A stretch of DNA of 64,000 nucleotides from Micractinium sp. NFX-FRZ (lineage: Eukaryota; Chlorophyta; Trebouxiophyceae; Chlorellales; Chlorellaceae): positions 21,553 through 85,552 of the forward strand of contig JAPTJF010000267.1 of NCBI GenBank assembly GCA_029339195.1. The letters run 5' to 3'. Under the pieces are notes generated by a model. That model did not search any database and was not told the DNA's origin. It saw nothing but the letters and a program-made list of their open reading frames with translations. Position 1 is the first letter of the stretch, and each line of letters begins with the position of its first letter. This document shows, in pieces, positions 52,401-63,825 of the stretch. The translations under genes and the position numbers were made by a program.

Positions 52401-53630
52401 CCCGCTCGATGGCCAGCTCCGAGGAGATGGAGCTTAGCTTCTCCAGCATGGCCAGCACCACCAGCACACCAAACAGGGGGGAGGAGACGAGGGGCGCGCC
52501 GGCGCCGGCGCCCGAAGTGGCCAGCGCCAGGGCGCCGCAGGACAGCAGGATGCACACGTCTTGCACCAGCAGCATGGCACCCAGGCCCAGCGGGCGGTAC
52601 ACCGAGTCCAGCATGCGGCCCATCTGCGGGGCATGGGTGGCAAGGGGAGGGCAGGGTGGGCAAGTGGGTGGGGGTGTGGGGGGAGAGCAGGGCATCCAGG
52701 CCTAGGGGAGTTAGACAGAGCCCAGCAGGCGACCCATGTGCAGGCAATACGGGCTGCACAGCGGGCAGGCGGGATGCACGGCACGCACCGCAGGGCCAGC
52801 CAGGGAGCAGGCCAGGGGGGCGACAAAGCCCAGTATGGCGATGGCCTGGAAGCCGCCAGGGATGAAGGCCAGCACCAGGGGCAGGCCGAAGCGCCAGGTG
52901 CGCTCCACAAAGCAGGCACAGCCGTACATGGCTGCAGGGGCAGGGCAGGGGCAGGAGAGCAGAGAGAGCAAGTGGGTGGGGCACGGCCTAGGATGGCGGG
53001 CAGCAACTAACATGGTAGGCAGGGGAGGCAAGTGTCGGCAGCCAAGGCGAGGGGAAGAGGGGTGGCAGCAGCAGTTGGCGGCACATGTGCAGGGGAAGGG
53101 TGGGCGGTTGCACACAAGGCGTCATTAGAATGCCACCGCCCAGATCCCATTTCCATTAACATGCTTCAGCAAGCAACACACACTGCTGACCGCCGGGTGT
53201 GGCCAGCAGACCTGGGCTTACCATAGAGTGCGACCAGGGCAGTTGGGTGCAGCGCACGTGAGCCCGGCTCATCGCGCTCAAGCTCGTGGTGGCGGTGCTG
53301 CTTCTGCTGCTGCTTCCCCGCCTCTGCGTCCCCCGCCCCTCCCCCTGCGGCCGCGCCGCTGCTGCTGTTGGCGGCTGCAACCAGGCGCCGCCGTCGCTGC
53401 AAGAGCACCGCCCAGCTGCCGCCGGTGCCGCCGGCGGCACACCAGGGCGGTGCACCTGCTGGCTGCTGCGGCCGTCTTTGCCGGTTGGTGGTCGTCACAG
53501 CCGCGCATTCCTTGATGCGCACTGCCGCTGCTGAGCCCGACACGGCCGGTGGGCCTCTCTCGAGCCGGCTGCCGCTGCTGCGGGCCGCAAGGGCGCCTGT
53601 CATAACGAGAGGCAATGCGAGGTTGAGCAT
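49383..53630 (-). CDS. ferroportin-like (SLC40A/IREG) metal transporter, probably plastid
   Basis: Ferroportins export Fe2+ or related metals; the plant plastid member (IREG3/MAR1) has a transit peptide. Exons (minus) are 53630-53222, about 52930-52787, 52624-52379, 51968-51674, 51400-51292, 51156-51014, 50763-50526, 50193-50070 and 49561-49383. The first exon is a long Arg/Ala/Gln-rich leader, fitting plastid targeting. Hallmarks follow: ERTWRFGLPLVLAFI, LSSISSELAIERDWVTQLAG then LARSNAYLRRTDLLCELIGA (the strongest ferroportin signature), GWMAYFRQ, LTFVLLFFNVVLAPGGLITAFL, GFIGTLVGKRLIQTLGLLRAG, VVMSRIGVWSYDMVNSQLFQQ and SFSELLMLGIAAL. About ten membrane spans are visible. The introns from 49,560 to 50,430 carry several copies of exon edges. 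ATG at 53630 opens the frame. The metal and membrane are inference. Confidence 0.9.
49540..49759 (-). repeat. three copies of the last ferroportin exon start
   Basis: The exon start at 49540-49564 (SFSELLM) is copied at 49627-49656 (SFSELLLLG) and more weakly at 49728-49759, spacing 87 and about 101 bp. The sequence beside the copies (GCAACGCTGCCC, GCAGCGCTGCCC) is shared too. Confidence 0.85.
49854..50090 (-). repeat. three copies of the exon 8 donor region, ferroportin gene
   Basis: Units 49854-49971 and 49974-50070 share GCGCCACCTGGGC.CGCCA, GGGCAGCCAGGG and GCAGCAGCAGGC. The exon edge itself (GCACAGCGCCATCTCAGCG, from 50071) begins like another unit. Spacing is about 95-119 bp. Confidence 0.82.
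50154..50425 (-). repeat. four copies of the exon 8 start, ferroportin gene
   Basis: The real exon start (LVVMSRIGVWSYD) is at 50154-50203. Copies lie at 50247-50271, 50308-50354 (near identical over GATGCGGGACATGACCACCA) and 50401-50425 (decayed). The spacer GGGGCAGGGGGCGGGGAGGG is shared. Confidence 0.9.
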
Positions 53631-54168
53631 GCTATAATACTGTCGCCGCGACTACTGTGGCTACTACTGTGGCTGCGCTAGGCAATTGAGAATTGGGCCT
53701 AGCTCCGCAGCGCCCGCCCAGCTGCGGAGCTCCACATGAAGAGCGCGGCGATTGCCAAGAGACGGGCGGTCCGCTTATATCATGCGATCCCAGGGCTTTG
53801 AACTGACATGCATGGCCTGGCCGCCCGCCTGGCCGGCGACGCCACGGCGGGCCGTGGCTGGGTGGCAAACCAAGTTGGCTACAAACACTCCCCGGCCTGC
53901 GTGCCTGCCCAAGCATGGCCCTACCAAGCACCGCCAAACTCGGTTGTACACACTGCTTATCGCAATGCACTGCGGCATGCACGTCCCGGCTGCACCCATC
54001 AGCCATAAGTTGCATGCTGCGTCCGCATGCCACCCCTGTGTTCATCGTGGATTGCACGCAAGCAGCAAGGGTGTTACATCCGGATATCATGGGCCACCCC
54101 CTGCACGGCACATGTGCACATAAACTAAAAGGTCGTCCAGCGAGCATTCACACTGCTGTGCCCAGCCC
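53631..54168. other. intergenic region with Cpn20 poly(A) signal
   Basis: Promoter side of the ferroportin gene and 3' flank of Cpn20. TTACA at 54074-54078 (minus TGTAA) lies 91 bases past the Cpn20 stop. No gene is seen. Confidence 0.6.
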
Positions 54169-56194
54169 TCAGAGCTTGGCCAGGATGTCCGACTCGTGCA
54201 GCACGGTGTACCGCTCCCCACTGGGCGTCTCCATCGCGTCGCCGGCGTACTTGAAGTAGATGACGCGGTCACCCTCCTGAACCTGCAAAAAACCAAGGAT
54301 CCAACCAAGGCCAACCTATGGTAAGTGGCTGCTCATGCAAACAAATGTGCTGGAAAAGAAGGAAACACAGAGGCGGGTGCCATGCTTGACCTGAACAGTA
54401 TGTGGCGACATGGCTGGGTTGTGTGGGGAGGTGGTGGGGGTGCAGGCTGCGGGCGCGCGACGCATGGGCCGGGAGCATGCTCATGCCGCCCGCAGGCAGC
54501 CGCTCCCAACGCTGGGGGTCTCCGCTCACCTTGGGCGCCTTCCGCTGCCCGTCGTCCGCCATCTTGCCGGGGCCGCAGCGCACCACGGTGCCGCTGCAGG
54601 CAGGGGCAGGCAGGTGAGGCGGGCGGGGTGGGGTGGGGTGGAGTGGAGACCTGGCGCAGTTGGGTGTGTGCTGCTGCTGCTTCCAAAACAAAAAAGCGCA
54701 CGTCACAAGACTCTGCCAGCCCATGTCCTGGTGGACCTGGCAGGACCCATGCCACGCCCACACGCAGGCCCGCCACAACTCGCACCCACACACATCGCAC
54801 ATCCCGGCACACACCTGAGTGGCCGCTCCTTGGCTGAGTCGGGCAGGATGACGCCGCCGATCGTCACATCCGCGCTCTCCTGCACCTTGATCAGCACGCG
54901 GTCGCCCAGCGGACGCAGCTCCGGGATGTCTGCAGTTGGAGGCACACAGGCATACAACAAGAAACAACACATCTGCCACTCATACACAAAGAAACACACA
55001 GGACAGCAGGGGACTGCACCTTGATCGGCACCCAAGTCCAGGCAACTTAGGGGCTTGAACCCATAAGATTGCAGCTCACTGCAGTGGCACGTTGGGATTC
55101 CTACCCTGCGGCGGTGGCACTACGCGTGGGCATGATGCCCACCACTGTATCCCACCAACCCTCCACACCCAGTTGCACCACAACCAGCACGAAAGGCACA
55201 CAACACAAACAGCGGTACTCACCCCCCGCGGTGGCGTTGCTGGAGGGCATGATGCCGATGAGGTCGTCCTCCCGAATCAGGATATGCAGCTGCCCCTGCA
55301 CCTCGACCTCCGTGGCGCCAATGCCAAACTTGCTGTACAGCACCGTCTCGCCGCCCTTGAGCGTGAAGGCGTGCTGCTTGGTGCCCACCTGGCCGTCGCC
55401 CACGGCAACCACGTCGCCGCTGGTGGGGCGCGCCTGAGAGGGAGAGAGGGGGCGGAGGGGGTGGAGGGGGAGGGGAGTTCAGAAGCGAGAAGGGGTTGCG
55501 GGGGGGAGGCTGCAAGAGGAGGATGCGGGAGCTGATGACAGGCCAGGGGGCCTACGGGAAGTTGGAGGCGGGAAGCTGAGACCCATGGGGAGTTGAGAGA
55601 TGGAGACACGAGGCAGGGGGAGTGAAGATGGGGGAGCAGCTGGGGAGAGTCAGCCGCCGGAGGCCAGCTGTTCAAGCAATGCCAAGCAGCGCTGGCAGTG
55701 CCTCCCAAGCATGACCGACATGCTCATCATTCCACCAGCCAGCCCAACAACCATCCAGCCATGCAGCCGCACAGCTGCCCCAGCCAAGGCAGGCCGCTTC
55801 AAGGGCCCCACCTGAGCTGCGCCCGGCAGCAGGATGCCGCCCGCAGTCTTCTCCTCAGCCTCCGCAATGCGAGCCAGCACCAGATCCCCCTTGGGCATCA
55901 CCTGGCAGCGGAGCAGCACTTGGAAACGAGGCAGCGTTAGCACGGGAGGCCGATGTGCAGAGGCAGACTGGAGCGGCAGGGCCTGGGCAGGGCTTGGCAG
56001 GCAAGAGGTGGCGGCAGCGGCGGCGGCAGCCCTCCCCCTCTCCCGCGCCGCCTGTCCTCCCGCCACACCTTGCTAATGTTCTCTGGCAGCGCCAAGGCGG
56101 AGCCCGCCTGCACCCGCACCGACCGCCGGCCCACTTTGCCGGTGGAGGCGGGGCGGAAGAGCTGCAGGCGGGGGCTGGCGATGACGGATGCCAT
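54169..56194 (-). CDS. CPN20: plastid co-chaperonin, tandem GroES type
   Basis: Caps the plastid Cpn60 chaperonin during protein folding, including Rubisco subunits. Exons (minus) are about 56194-56070, 55919-55811, 55436-55223, 54931-54815, 54594-54531 and 54281-54169. The N-terminus ([30 protein letters not shown]) is a plausible plastid transit peptide. Two GroES domains follow. Domain 1 is [28 protein letters not shown] (mobile loop), [23 protein letters not shown] and [12 protein letters not shown]. Domain 2 is [27 protein letters not shown] (mobile loop), [22 protein letters not shown] and [11 protein letters not shown]. Domain 1 lacks the usual PLGDRV motif, which could mark it as the CPN23-like paralogue of algae. 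It is divergently paired with a plastid GST gene 212 bp away. One intron holds a copy of the adjacent exon edge. Confidence 0.95.
55104..55263 (-). repeat. copy of a Cpn20 exon end in the following intron
   Basis: The exon edge at 55222-55263 ([13 protein letters not shown]) is echoed at 55104-55145 ([13 protein letters not shown]), spacing about 118 bp, with CGGTGGC, TG..GGGCATGATGCC shared. Confidence 0.85.
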
Positions 56195-56406
56195 TGTGAC
56201 AAGTATAATTGCTCGCAGATGAAAGCACAATGAATGCAGGCGCGATGGAGGCGCAAGCCTGTTTTCTAGACACCTGGCGCCCACCACCTCACCCCATGCA
56301 CGAGCCATCTTGCTGCCGACCTTGCTGTCGCTCCGTCCATCGCAGGTTGCTTGCGCGGACAGGGACAGCCCCCAGCACCTCCCAAGGGCAGCCAGGGCTC
56401 CATCTT
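56195..56406. promoter_or_regulatory. divergent promoter, Cpn20 / GST
   Basis: Only 212 bp separate the two start codons, both of genes with plastid-targeted products. AGTATAATT at 56202-56210 is AT-rich but too near the Cpn20 ATG to be a standard TATA box. Confidence 0.6.
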
Positions 56407-59004
56407 ATGCTGGCCGCAACAGCAACCCAGGCGGGCTGCCAGGCCGGCCGGGCCTGCAGCAGCAGCGGCAGCAGCAGCCTGCGGCCTGTGGGGCGCCCCG
56501 GCCTGCGGCAGCAGCTGCTGGCAGCGCCGCCTGCCTGCCGGCGGCAGCTGCAGCAGGCACAGCGGTGCCCTCCGCGGGCGACTGCGACAGCGGCAGCAGA
56601 CAGCACTGCGGAAGCCACCCCCACTGGGTTCAAGCCGGAGAAGCCCACCCTGTTTGGCGTACCCGTCAGCAACTGCGCCGCGCAGGTAACGAGGCCCCGG
56701 GTGTCTGGTGTAGGGGAAGTCGGCGTCGGTACGGGCCTCGTGTCGCTGCCTGCTCGCGCCACACATCCTGGATGGGCGATACTGCATGCATTCACTCCCC
56801 AACGACGGCCTGCAGGGGCCTGTTCCTGTGCTGCCGCCTCAATAAAGCAGCTGGGTGCTGCAACGTCCCCCTCGTCTTGTTCGCTCCACCCACCCCACCC
56901 ACCACCGCCCCATCCGTCTGCCCTTGCTGGCCCCACACCCCCCGCCTGCCACTCTTCCCTGCTGCTACGGTGGGCCGCCACATCTTCCATCCCCTCCCCT
57001 GCGCATCTGGTTCCGCAACCAAGCAAGACGTCGGTTCCCCCTTCTCTGGGCCTCCACGGCCTCGCACTGTGCGTCGTCCAAGCCCTCTGCCCCGCTCCTC
57101 CCCCCTGCAGAACCGGTTTGTCATTTACAAGAAGGGGCTGGAGGGTGTGGTGGACATACAGGCCCCCAAGCTTCTGGGGGACAAGGGGGTGAAGAGCCCC
57201 GGATACCTGGTGGGTGGTTCCCCGGCGGGTGGGGGCCACCTGGCATGTGGGAGCATGGTGGGAAGTGGGGGTCAGCCCTGTCGAGCCAAGCTTTGTGGGG
57301 AAGGCAGGGGGGCAGAGAACCTGGCTACTAGTAGTCAGGCGGGGGTGGATGGGGGTGCAAAGGAGCGGCGGGTGGGAGTGGGCCTGCAGAGGCCGGGAGT
57401 TGACGCAGCGCTGCTCGCTCTGCTCTGCTCAGCTGTGCTGTGCCGTGATCACCGCCTTGCCCTGTTTCACCGCCTTGCCCTCATCCCCGCCCCGCCACAC
57501 ACACCTGCCTATGCTGCAGGCGCTGAACCCCCAGGGCAAGATGCCGCTGCTGGTGCTGCCCGACGGGACGGCGCTGCCCGAGAGCCAGGTGTGTGTCTGG
57601 GTGGGTGTGGGAGGCAGCAAGGGGGCGTGCGGCGTGCAGCAGAGCTGTCTGCGTCTGGGAGGCAGCAAGGCAGCGTGCAGCAGAGCAGTGAGCCAGTGTG
57701 TCCGCAGCAGCACTGTGGCCTGTGCGCGCCTGTGTGGCTGGTCAGTGCCCTTGAAGCTCCCTACTGTCTTCTGCACACTGCCCTCGTCCCACTTTCTTCC
57801 CCCCTGCCCCCGCCAGGTCATCGAGTCGTACCTGCTTGACAGGTACGCCGGCGTGGGCCCCTCCCTGATGCCGCCCACACCAGAACTGCGTGCCCGTGCC
57901 ACCCTGGCACGCCGCGTGCTCGACCTGTACATCACCCCCATCCAGGCGAGCTAGCTTCCGCGCTTGCTGCTGCCGCCTTGCTGCCGTGGCGTTGCTACAC
58001 ATGTATTGGGGGCTGATGCTGCTGCCTGGGGACCAGATGCTGCTGCCGCTTCTGCCGCTACTGCTGTGCTGCTGCTGCTGCTGCTGTGCTGCTGCTGTGC
58101 CTTCCTGCACCCACTGCCGCCTCAATGCCGTGTCGCGCTCCCGCTGTCAGGGCTGCACATGCAAGCGACCGCCGGCCACCCACACCCTGGGTTGCTCCTC
58201 ACCGGTGCGGCCAGCTGCACACCCTCCCACAAGCCACCAGCCCCTGTGCCTCTTATGCCTGCTTCTGTTGTTCCGTGCACCCTGCAGGGCTGCCTTTACA
58301 AGAAGATGGACGCCGCGGACCGGTGCGACCAGCTGCAGTCGGTGGCCTTCCAGCTAGACGTGCTGGAGGGGATCGTTGCGGGGCCGTTTGTGGCAGGGGA
58401 GGAGATTTCGTTTGGCGACGCCGCCCTCTTCCCAACCTTTGTCTTCTTCACGGGTGCGTGGAGCGCATGCTGTGGTTGTGGTGGTGCGCTGTGGTGTGCT
58501 GTGGTTGCCAAATGTGCTCCTAACCCACCTTTGTTTTTATCATGTTGTTTGGTGTGTGACCTGCTGTGCTGTGCTGTGGGGGCCAGGTGTGCTCTGTGCC
58601 ACCCCTTGCTTCATCAAGGGCCGGATGCATGCGTGTAGATGTTGTCTTGGGTGTAAATGCTCCAGGGGTTAAACCAGATGCCAGTCTGGCCTGTGTCGCG
58701 CTGCGCGCTGGCTGCTGCCCGCTGCCCGGCCTCATCTCTCACTTATCACTCCGGCCCCCCCTGCCTGCCCCTCTCCCCCCCGCCTGCAGAAATCCTGCCC
58801 AAGCACTTTGGGTGGTCCAGCGTGTTCTCTGGGCGGCCCAAGCTGGAGGCCTGGTGGGCGGCGGTGCAGAAGGACCCAGAGGCGGCGCGGGTGATCAATG
58901 AGATGCGGGTGGGGCTGCAGGACTGGGAGAGCGCCAAGCGGTGGGACACCCTGGGCATCTCTGCCCAGGTGGCGGACGGCAGCTACAACTGGTCGTGCGC
59001 ATAG
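56407..59004 (+). CDS. plastid glutathione S-transferase family protein
   Basis: Exons 56407-56685, 57111-57209, 57520-57588, 57817-57945, 58288-58453 and 58790-59004 join exactly to 318 residues. An N-terminal leader of about 70 residues, rich in Ala/Gln/Arg/Ser, is a plausible plastid transit peptide. The thioredoxin-fold domain is LFGVPVSNCAAQNRFVIYKK, LNPQGKMPLLVLPDG (with the cis-Pro) and LPESQVIESYLLDRY (glutathione-binding Glu-Ser). The all-helical C-terminal domain has RRVLDLYITPIQGCLYKKMD, FVAGEEISFGDAALFPTFVFF (the N-capping box) and RPKLEAWWAAV. Ser or Cys in PVSNC may be the catalytic residue; Cys would suggest a DHAR or lambda-type thiol transferase. The class is not settled. Intron 4 appears to use a GC donor (57946). 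Starts divergently from Cpn20. Confidence 0.92.
57590..57690. repeat. tandem duplication of about 50 bp in a GST intron
   Basis: Two units share GGGAGGCAGCAAGG, GCGTGC and AGCAGAGC directly after the donor at 57589. The second unit starts near 57647. Confidence 0.75.
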
Positions 59005-59734
59005 GACGACAGGCAGGAAAGTACTGCCACGGGCGGCAGGCGTAGCCACACCATGGCAGCCTCGCAGGCGCGTGCGCCTACGGCGGCAGCAATGCTGCAG
59101 CCGGCAGCTACAGCTCGGCACTTGGCAGCTTCGACTGGTCCCTGCGCCAGAAGCTGGCCTGAAGCTGCCCCAAGGGTGGCGCCTTTCCAGAGGCATGACA
59201 GGGTCGCGCGAAGACTGTGCCCGCTCGCGATGCCTGCCCCCTTGGTTTGGCAGTGCCCGCGCCACCGGCGCAGCTGCCGCAGGGACGCCACCCCGCCGAC
59301 CACCCCTCCCTGCTCCCTTCACCCTCTTTTGTTTGTCGCCTTTCTTTGTGGAACAGCACTGTTTCTTTTTATTCGTTGCCGTCCGCCCTCGTGTCCCTCC
59401 TTGTGCCCCTGCAACACATGCTTCATTTCATTTTTCATTCAGCAGGCACGTCCCCTTCCCCCTCGCCGATTCGAACGAAATGAAATTCCCCTCCGCCGTC
59501 TGCTAGCCCCCCCCCCCTCCGACTCGTTGTTGTTTCATGCAGTGCAACATTTACACACACACACGCGCGCTAGGGCAGGCGAGGCAGGCTGATGTAGCGC
59601 TGAAGGGGCGGGCAGGCAGGCACGAGTGAGGCAGGCAGATGGGGCAGGCATGCAACATGCCAAGCTCTGAGCGTGGCAAGTGGAAGACAGGGTGGGAACA
59701 TAACTGCCAAACATGGCCCTGTGCCTCTGATTCA
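59005..59734. other. convergent intergenic region
   Basis: 3' flanks of GST (+) and the SET gene (-). TTACA at 59551-59555 (minus TGTAA) is 180 bases past the SET stop. The GST side is pyrimidine-rich with no clear TGTAA. Confidence 0.6.
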
Positions 59735-62700
59735 TTATTGGTTTAGTACTGGGTCATCCGCTGCGCCCGCCAGCCATGCACGCATGCGCTCCGCCTCTGC
59801 GCCCTCTTCAAACAGCTGCACCACCACCCGCCCGCCTCCCAGCGGCAGGGGCTGCGTCAGCAGCCCGCTGGTGTCATCCTGCACGTCGCTGCGCAAGCTC
59901 GATGCCACCCCCTGCACCCAGGGGCACGGCGGTAGCGAGAGCTCGTCAGGCAGGGCTCATGAGCAGTACGGTACTGCCCTGTGTACATCTTGGCTGGGCA
60001 GTACCGCTGAAGCAGCTGGTCCTGCAGGCGTGGGTGCCGCTCTTACGCACCACTGTCTCGCATCCAGGGCAGGCACACAGGGAGCCCGCACTCAGCTTGC
60101 AGCCCGGGCACACACCGGGCGCATGCCGGAGGTGCGGCCCGGGCCCTGCGACACGCGGCTGTGGAGGGCGGCCCAGTGGCGCAGCAGCTGGCGGGAGTCC
60201 TCGCAGCTTTGGTCCCACTGGGGGGACCGCAGGACGTACTCGCGCAGCAGCAGGCGGATCAGCTGCGCCGCCGCCAGCTGGGCTTCGGCAGCCGTGCCTG
60301 CGGGGCAGGGCAGGATCGGAAGGGGAAGCCAGCTCGCCAAGGCTCTCTCCACAGGGCTGCATGCAGGGTTCACCCAATGTGCCATGCCAACGAGGGCACA
60401 AGCAGCGCCAGCCAGCCAGCACATGCATTCTCTGCCGGCCAGGCATACCGCACCTCCGGAGGTTGCCTGCTGCGCATGCATGAGCGCATCCACGGAGCAC
60501 AGCGCCCTGCTGCCCAGCTTGGCCACAAAGTGGGCGCCGGTGAGGCCCAGCTGGGCGCGCAGCGCCCACAGCATGGCCCACTGCCGCCGCAGGTCGGACA
60601 CCATGCCCCTGACATCCTGCAAGCAGCAGTGGGAGGGGTGTCAAACCACACACGTCTGGTTATTACGCGTCTTCTGTGTAAGTACCGTTGAAGGCCGGGT
60701 ACAACCAATTCTCCACAGCGCGCACCACCCAGCATGGTGCCGCCCAGCAGCGCCGCCTGTGAGAGATGCCCGGCCCCACCCCGCCCCAGGCAGCGCTGCT
60801 GTGGCAGGCGCCCCACCACCTGCTGCAGCTGCCGGCCCAGGCGGCAGAGAGGGCGGCCGCCCAGGGCGAGCTGCTGCGCCTGCATCTCGCTGCAGGCTGC
60901 GTCCAGCACCTGGTAACACATTTCCGCCTGCAAGCGAAGGCAGCTGGGCGACCGCAAGGCGTGGGAAGGGGCTACAAAGCCGGCGGCTACACAGCGTCGT
61001 CGCTCTGTCGCAGTTCTCCTCCGACCCAGCAGCACCGAGAGGCCCCCTCCCCTCCCTGGCCGCCCCCCCACCCCCTTTTTTTGCAGCATGCGGTAGACGG
61101 CGTTGTGCTTGAAGCCCAGGGCCTCGAGGGCCCGCTCATACTGCCCCTCCAACACCTGCACCACCTGCTCCTGTGGAAGCGGCAGCGGCCCAGCATCCAG
61201 CCGCCTGCATGGTCGCCGGGCGGGGGGCTCAGCAAGCACAGTGGGCATGGCGGCTCCACCCAGCAAGCAGTAGGGCACGCACATCACATGGCGCCTCAGA
61301 GTGCAGCATATGCAAGGCAAGCCTGCACTGCTCCCCCCGCCGTGCCCTGAGCATGGCAGCCTCCCTCACTTGTCCAGCCGCTCCACTTCGGCAGCAATCT
61401 GGACGTCCGGCCGCTGCTCCCATGCCTCCGACTTGAGTAGCGCTGCCGGGAACAGCGCCTCGGCTGAGTCGGCAAACTCGCCGCCACAGCTCTGGCACTG
61501 CCAGGGGCACGGGTGCCCCGCCAGCAGCCTCTCCAGGTCGCACCTGCGCCAGCAGCAGGCACAGTGGTGTTGCGAGGGGCAGGCAGGCAGGGGAGTCACG
61601 CACCCTTGCCAGGGGCGCCCTGCTGGGCGCGCGGTGGGAGCCGTGCCCCCTCCTACGCTGGCAGGCAGGCAGGCAGACAGGTGCACATCCACCCAAGCAG
61701 CACGCATCTGCAGCAGCATGCATCTCGCTGCCTGCATGCCTCCCCCACCTCACCCTATATAGCGCGCTTCCAAGATGCTGTGGAATGTGAAGGTGCCGCT
61801 GCTTTTGTCCAGCTGCCCCACCTTGCGCGCCGACTTGATGAGGCCCTCCCTATCGCGGGCTGCCGGGTAGCACCGGGGGCAGGGCAGCTGGGTGGATGCG
61901 TCAATGCCGAGGCACCTGCAGCCAGGGGCAGGAGCAGCACCCATTCGGCACCCCATGGATGCATCCCAGAATGCTGGGGGTGGAGTCACGGGGACATATG
62001 CGCTGCTGCACGGCCACTCTCTGTTGCTGAATGTGCACCCGGGTGCAGCCGCCCTCCTGCACAGCGCACACACCACACACCATTGCTGTCGCAGGCGGTG
62101 CACGCTCTTGGCATCGCGCCTCCAGAGAGAAAGGAAGAGAGGCGCCCAGCGTCCGCCCAGAGCAGCGCCCGCCCCACCTGTCGCAGCGGCAGTCAAACCA
62201 GTAGTGCTCCCTCAGTATGGCCTGGCGCTGGCTGCGGGGCAGGCCGTCGTTGACCATCAGGTAGCTCGTCGTCACCATCTCGCCAGCAGCAATGTCGCGG
62301 GCTGCCACCCACTGCGCTGAGTTGGCTGCAGGCGGCGCCAGCAGGGGCGGCGGCAGGGGCCAAGCCAGGTCAGATGGGGACAGGGGCACTGGCAGGGCTG
62401 GGGGCAGGGTGGGCTGGGCGATGACGGTGGCACCTGCGTGGGGCCGGCTGCTGGGTTGGGTCGTGTTACATGCAGTGCCCGGCTCTTGGCTGGTAGGCAG
62501 CTGAGCTGCCCTCCCCTTCTCACGGCATGTTTGTTCCGTTGCACCTGTGCCGTTGGTTGACAGGTAAACTGTGTTGGCGTCGCAGCTGTGGTTCAGCTTG
62601 CTGGCGGCATCAAACAGGCTGGTGTTGCCACGGAAGGAGTGGGCGTTGAAGCTGAAGGTCAGCACCACACGCTGCAGCTGCTCTGGGCTGAGCTGGCGCA

Positions 62701-63825
62701 GCTCCTCGCCACCTGGCAGGCCCAGCTCTACCAGCCTGCTGCTGAATTGCGGCGCCGCTGCCGCCGCGCCGCCCGCCATTAGCAGCTGCCTGTTGCCCTC
62801 CCTGCCAACGGTGTCGGCTGGGCAGAACATGCGCTGCATCGCCTGCTTCACACCGCTGCCGGAGCGCGCGTAGAGCAGCAGCGCACCCAGGGGGATCGCG
62901 TCGATGCGGAAGCGGCGGGCAATGTCGTCAATCTGCAGGCAGACCGGGCGCGGACGTTTGCAGTTGCAAGCGTGGCAGGCGGTGCCAGTCCCACTTGCTT
63001 ACTGTGGGGGGCACCCGTCGACCCGCCGAAGCCACTGAGAGGCAGTTTGAGCAACAGGAGTGAGCAGCTGTGCTCTCCGAGGGACATCCGCGCCGGGCGG
63101 CAAGCACTGCAAATCCCTGGGCCACGGCGCACACTGTCGTTGAAAAGCTGAGATGGCTGCAGGTGCAAGCGCGCCTTCAGGCCACCCCCTGCGGCAGCCG
63201 ACCCATGCATGTACCCACGCTGGGTCCAGGCCTTCTTCCTCCCGCCCGCCCTAGGGGTGACCAGGGGTGATTAGGGGGGGTTCAGATGCCAGTCCATCCC
63301 CGTAGTGCCTGCTGCAACCCGCCCACCTGTGGGATCTCCCGCCTCAGCTCATCCAGCTTCACACACAGCAGCGGCTCCTCCTCGACAATGACCTCCCCAG
63401 CAGCGATGCCCCGAAGCGCCACAATGCCGTTGCCGATGGGCGTCTGCTGGATGGCGCACCCCGGGTGCAACATGGTGTGGCAGTGCTGCATACACAACAA
63501 AGCAGGGGGAGCGAGGCACGGATGCACGGGCGCTAAGCTCTCAGTGTTGGCGGGCGGCAGCGGGCGGGGCAGTCGGTGGGCGGCAGCGGCAGGGGCGGCG
63601 GTGGCATGCCAGTTGGCAGCAGCGGCGGAAAGCAGCGGTGGCGGAAGCGCCCAGGTGCTTGTGCTTGGAGATGGCGAGCAAAACCCTTGGGCGACTGACC
63701 TGTGGCGGTAGGCCCCCCTTCAAGGAACAGTGTTCGACAGGGCACCGCAAACCGCGAAACGAGGCGGCAGGGGCTAATGCTCGGGCGAAAATTGGTTTGC
63801 ACGGCCAGCCAAAGGCCAGTGCCAT
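59735..63825 (-). CDS. SET-domain lysine methyltransferase-like protein (SMYD type)
   Basis: SET proteins transfer methyl groups from S-adenosylmethionine to lysines of histones or other proteins. Exons (minus) are 63825-63700, 63485-63327, 62932-62545, 62325-62178, 61915 to about 61756, about 61545-61369, 61207-61084, about 60929-60733, 60617-60452, 60300-60120 and 59917-59735. The first exon (MALAFGWPCKPIFARALAPAASFR) ends at a perfect ACAG/GTCAGT donor. The SET domain starts at GNGIVALRGIAAGEVIVEEEP. It contains LNHSCDANTVY (the NHSC motif), ARDIAAGEMVTTSYL (substrate-site Tyr) and YWFDCRCDR, with LPCPRC and CQSCGGEF cysteine pairs after it, as in SMYD proteins. No MYND zinc finger is seen between the SET halves. 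The C-terminal third is helical, TPR-like. The leader could target an organelle. The substrate is unknown. Confidence 0.88.

Noticed and set aside
55040..55085. Possible tRNA-like segment (GCTTGAACCC)
   Set aside because: No cloverleaf arms can be formed around it, and it lies within a Cpn20 intron.
56310..57839. Plus-strand open frame of about 509 codons overlapping the GST gene
   Set aside because: It reads through GST introns in another frame; the spliced GST model explains the conserved motifs and keeps phase at every junction.
59673..61112. Plus-strand open frame of about 479 codons
   Set aside because: It runs antisense to the helical C-terminal exons of the SET gene and shows no domain or start context.
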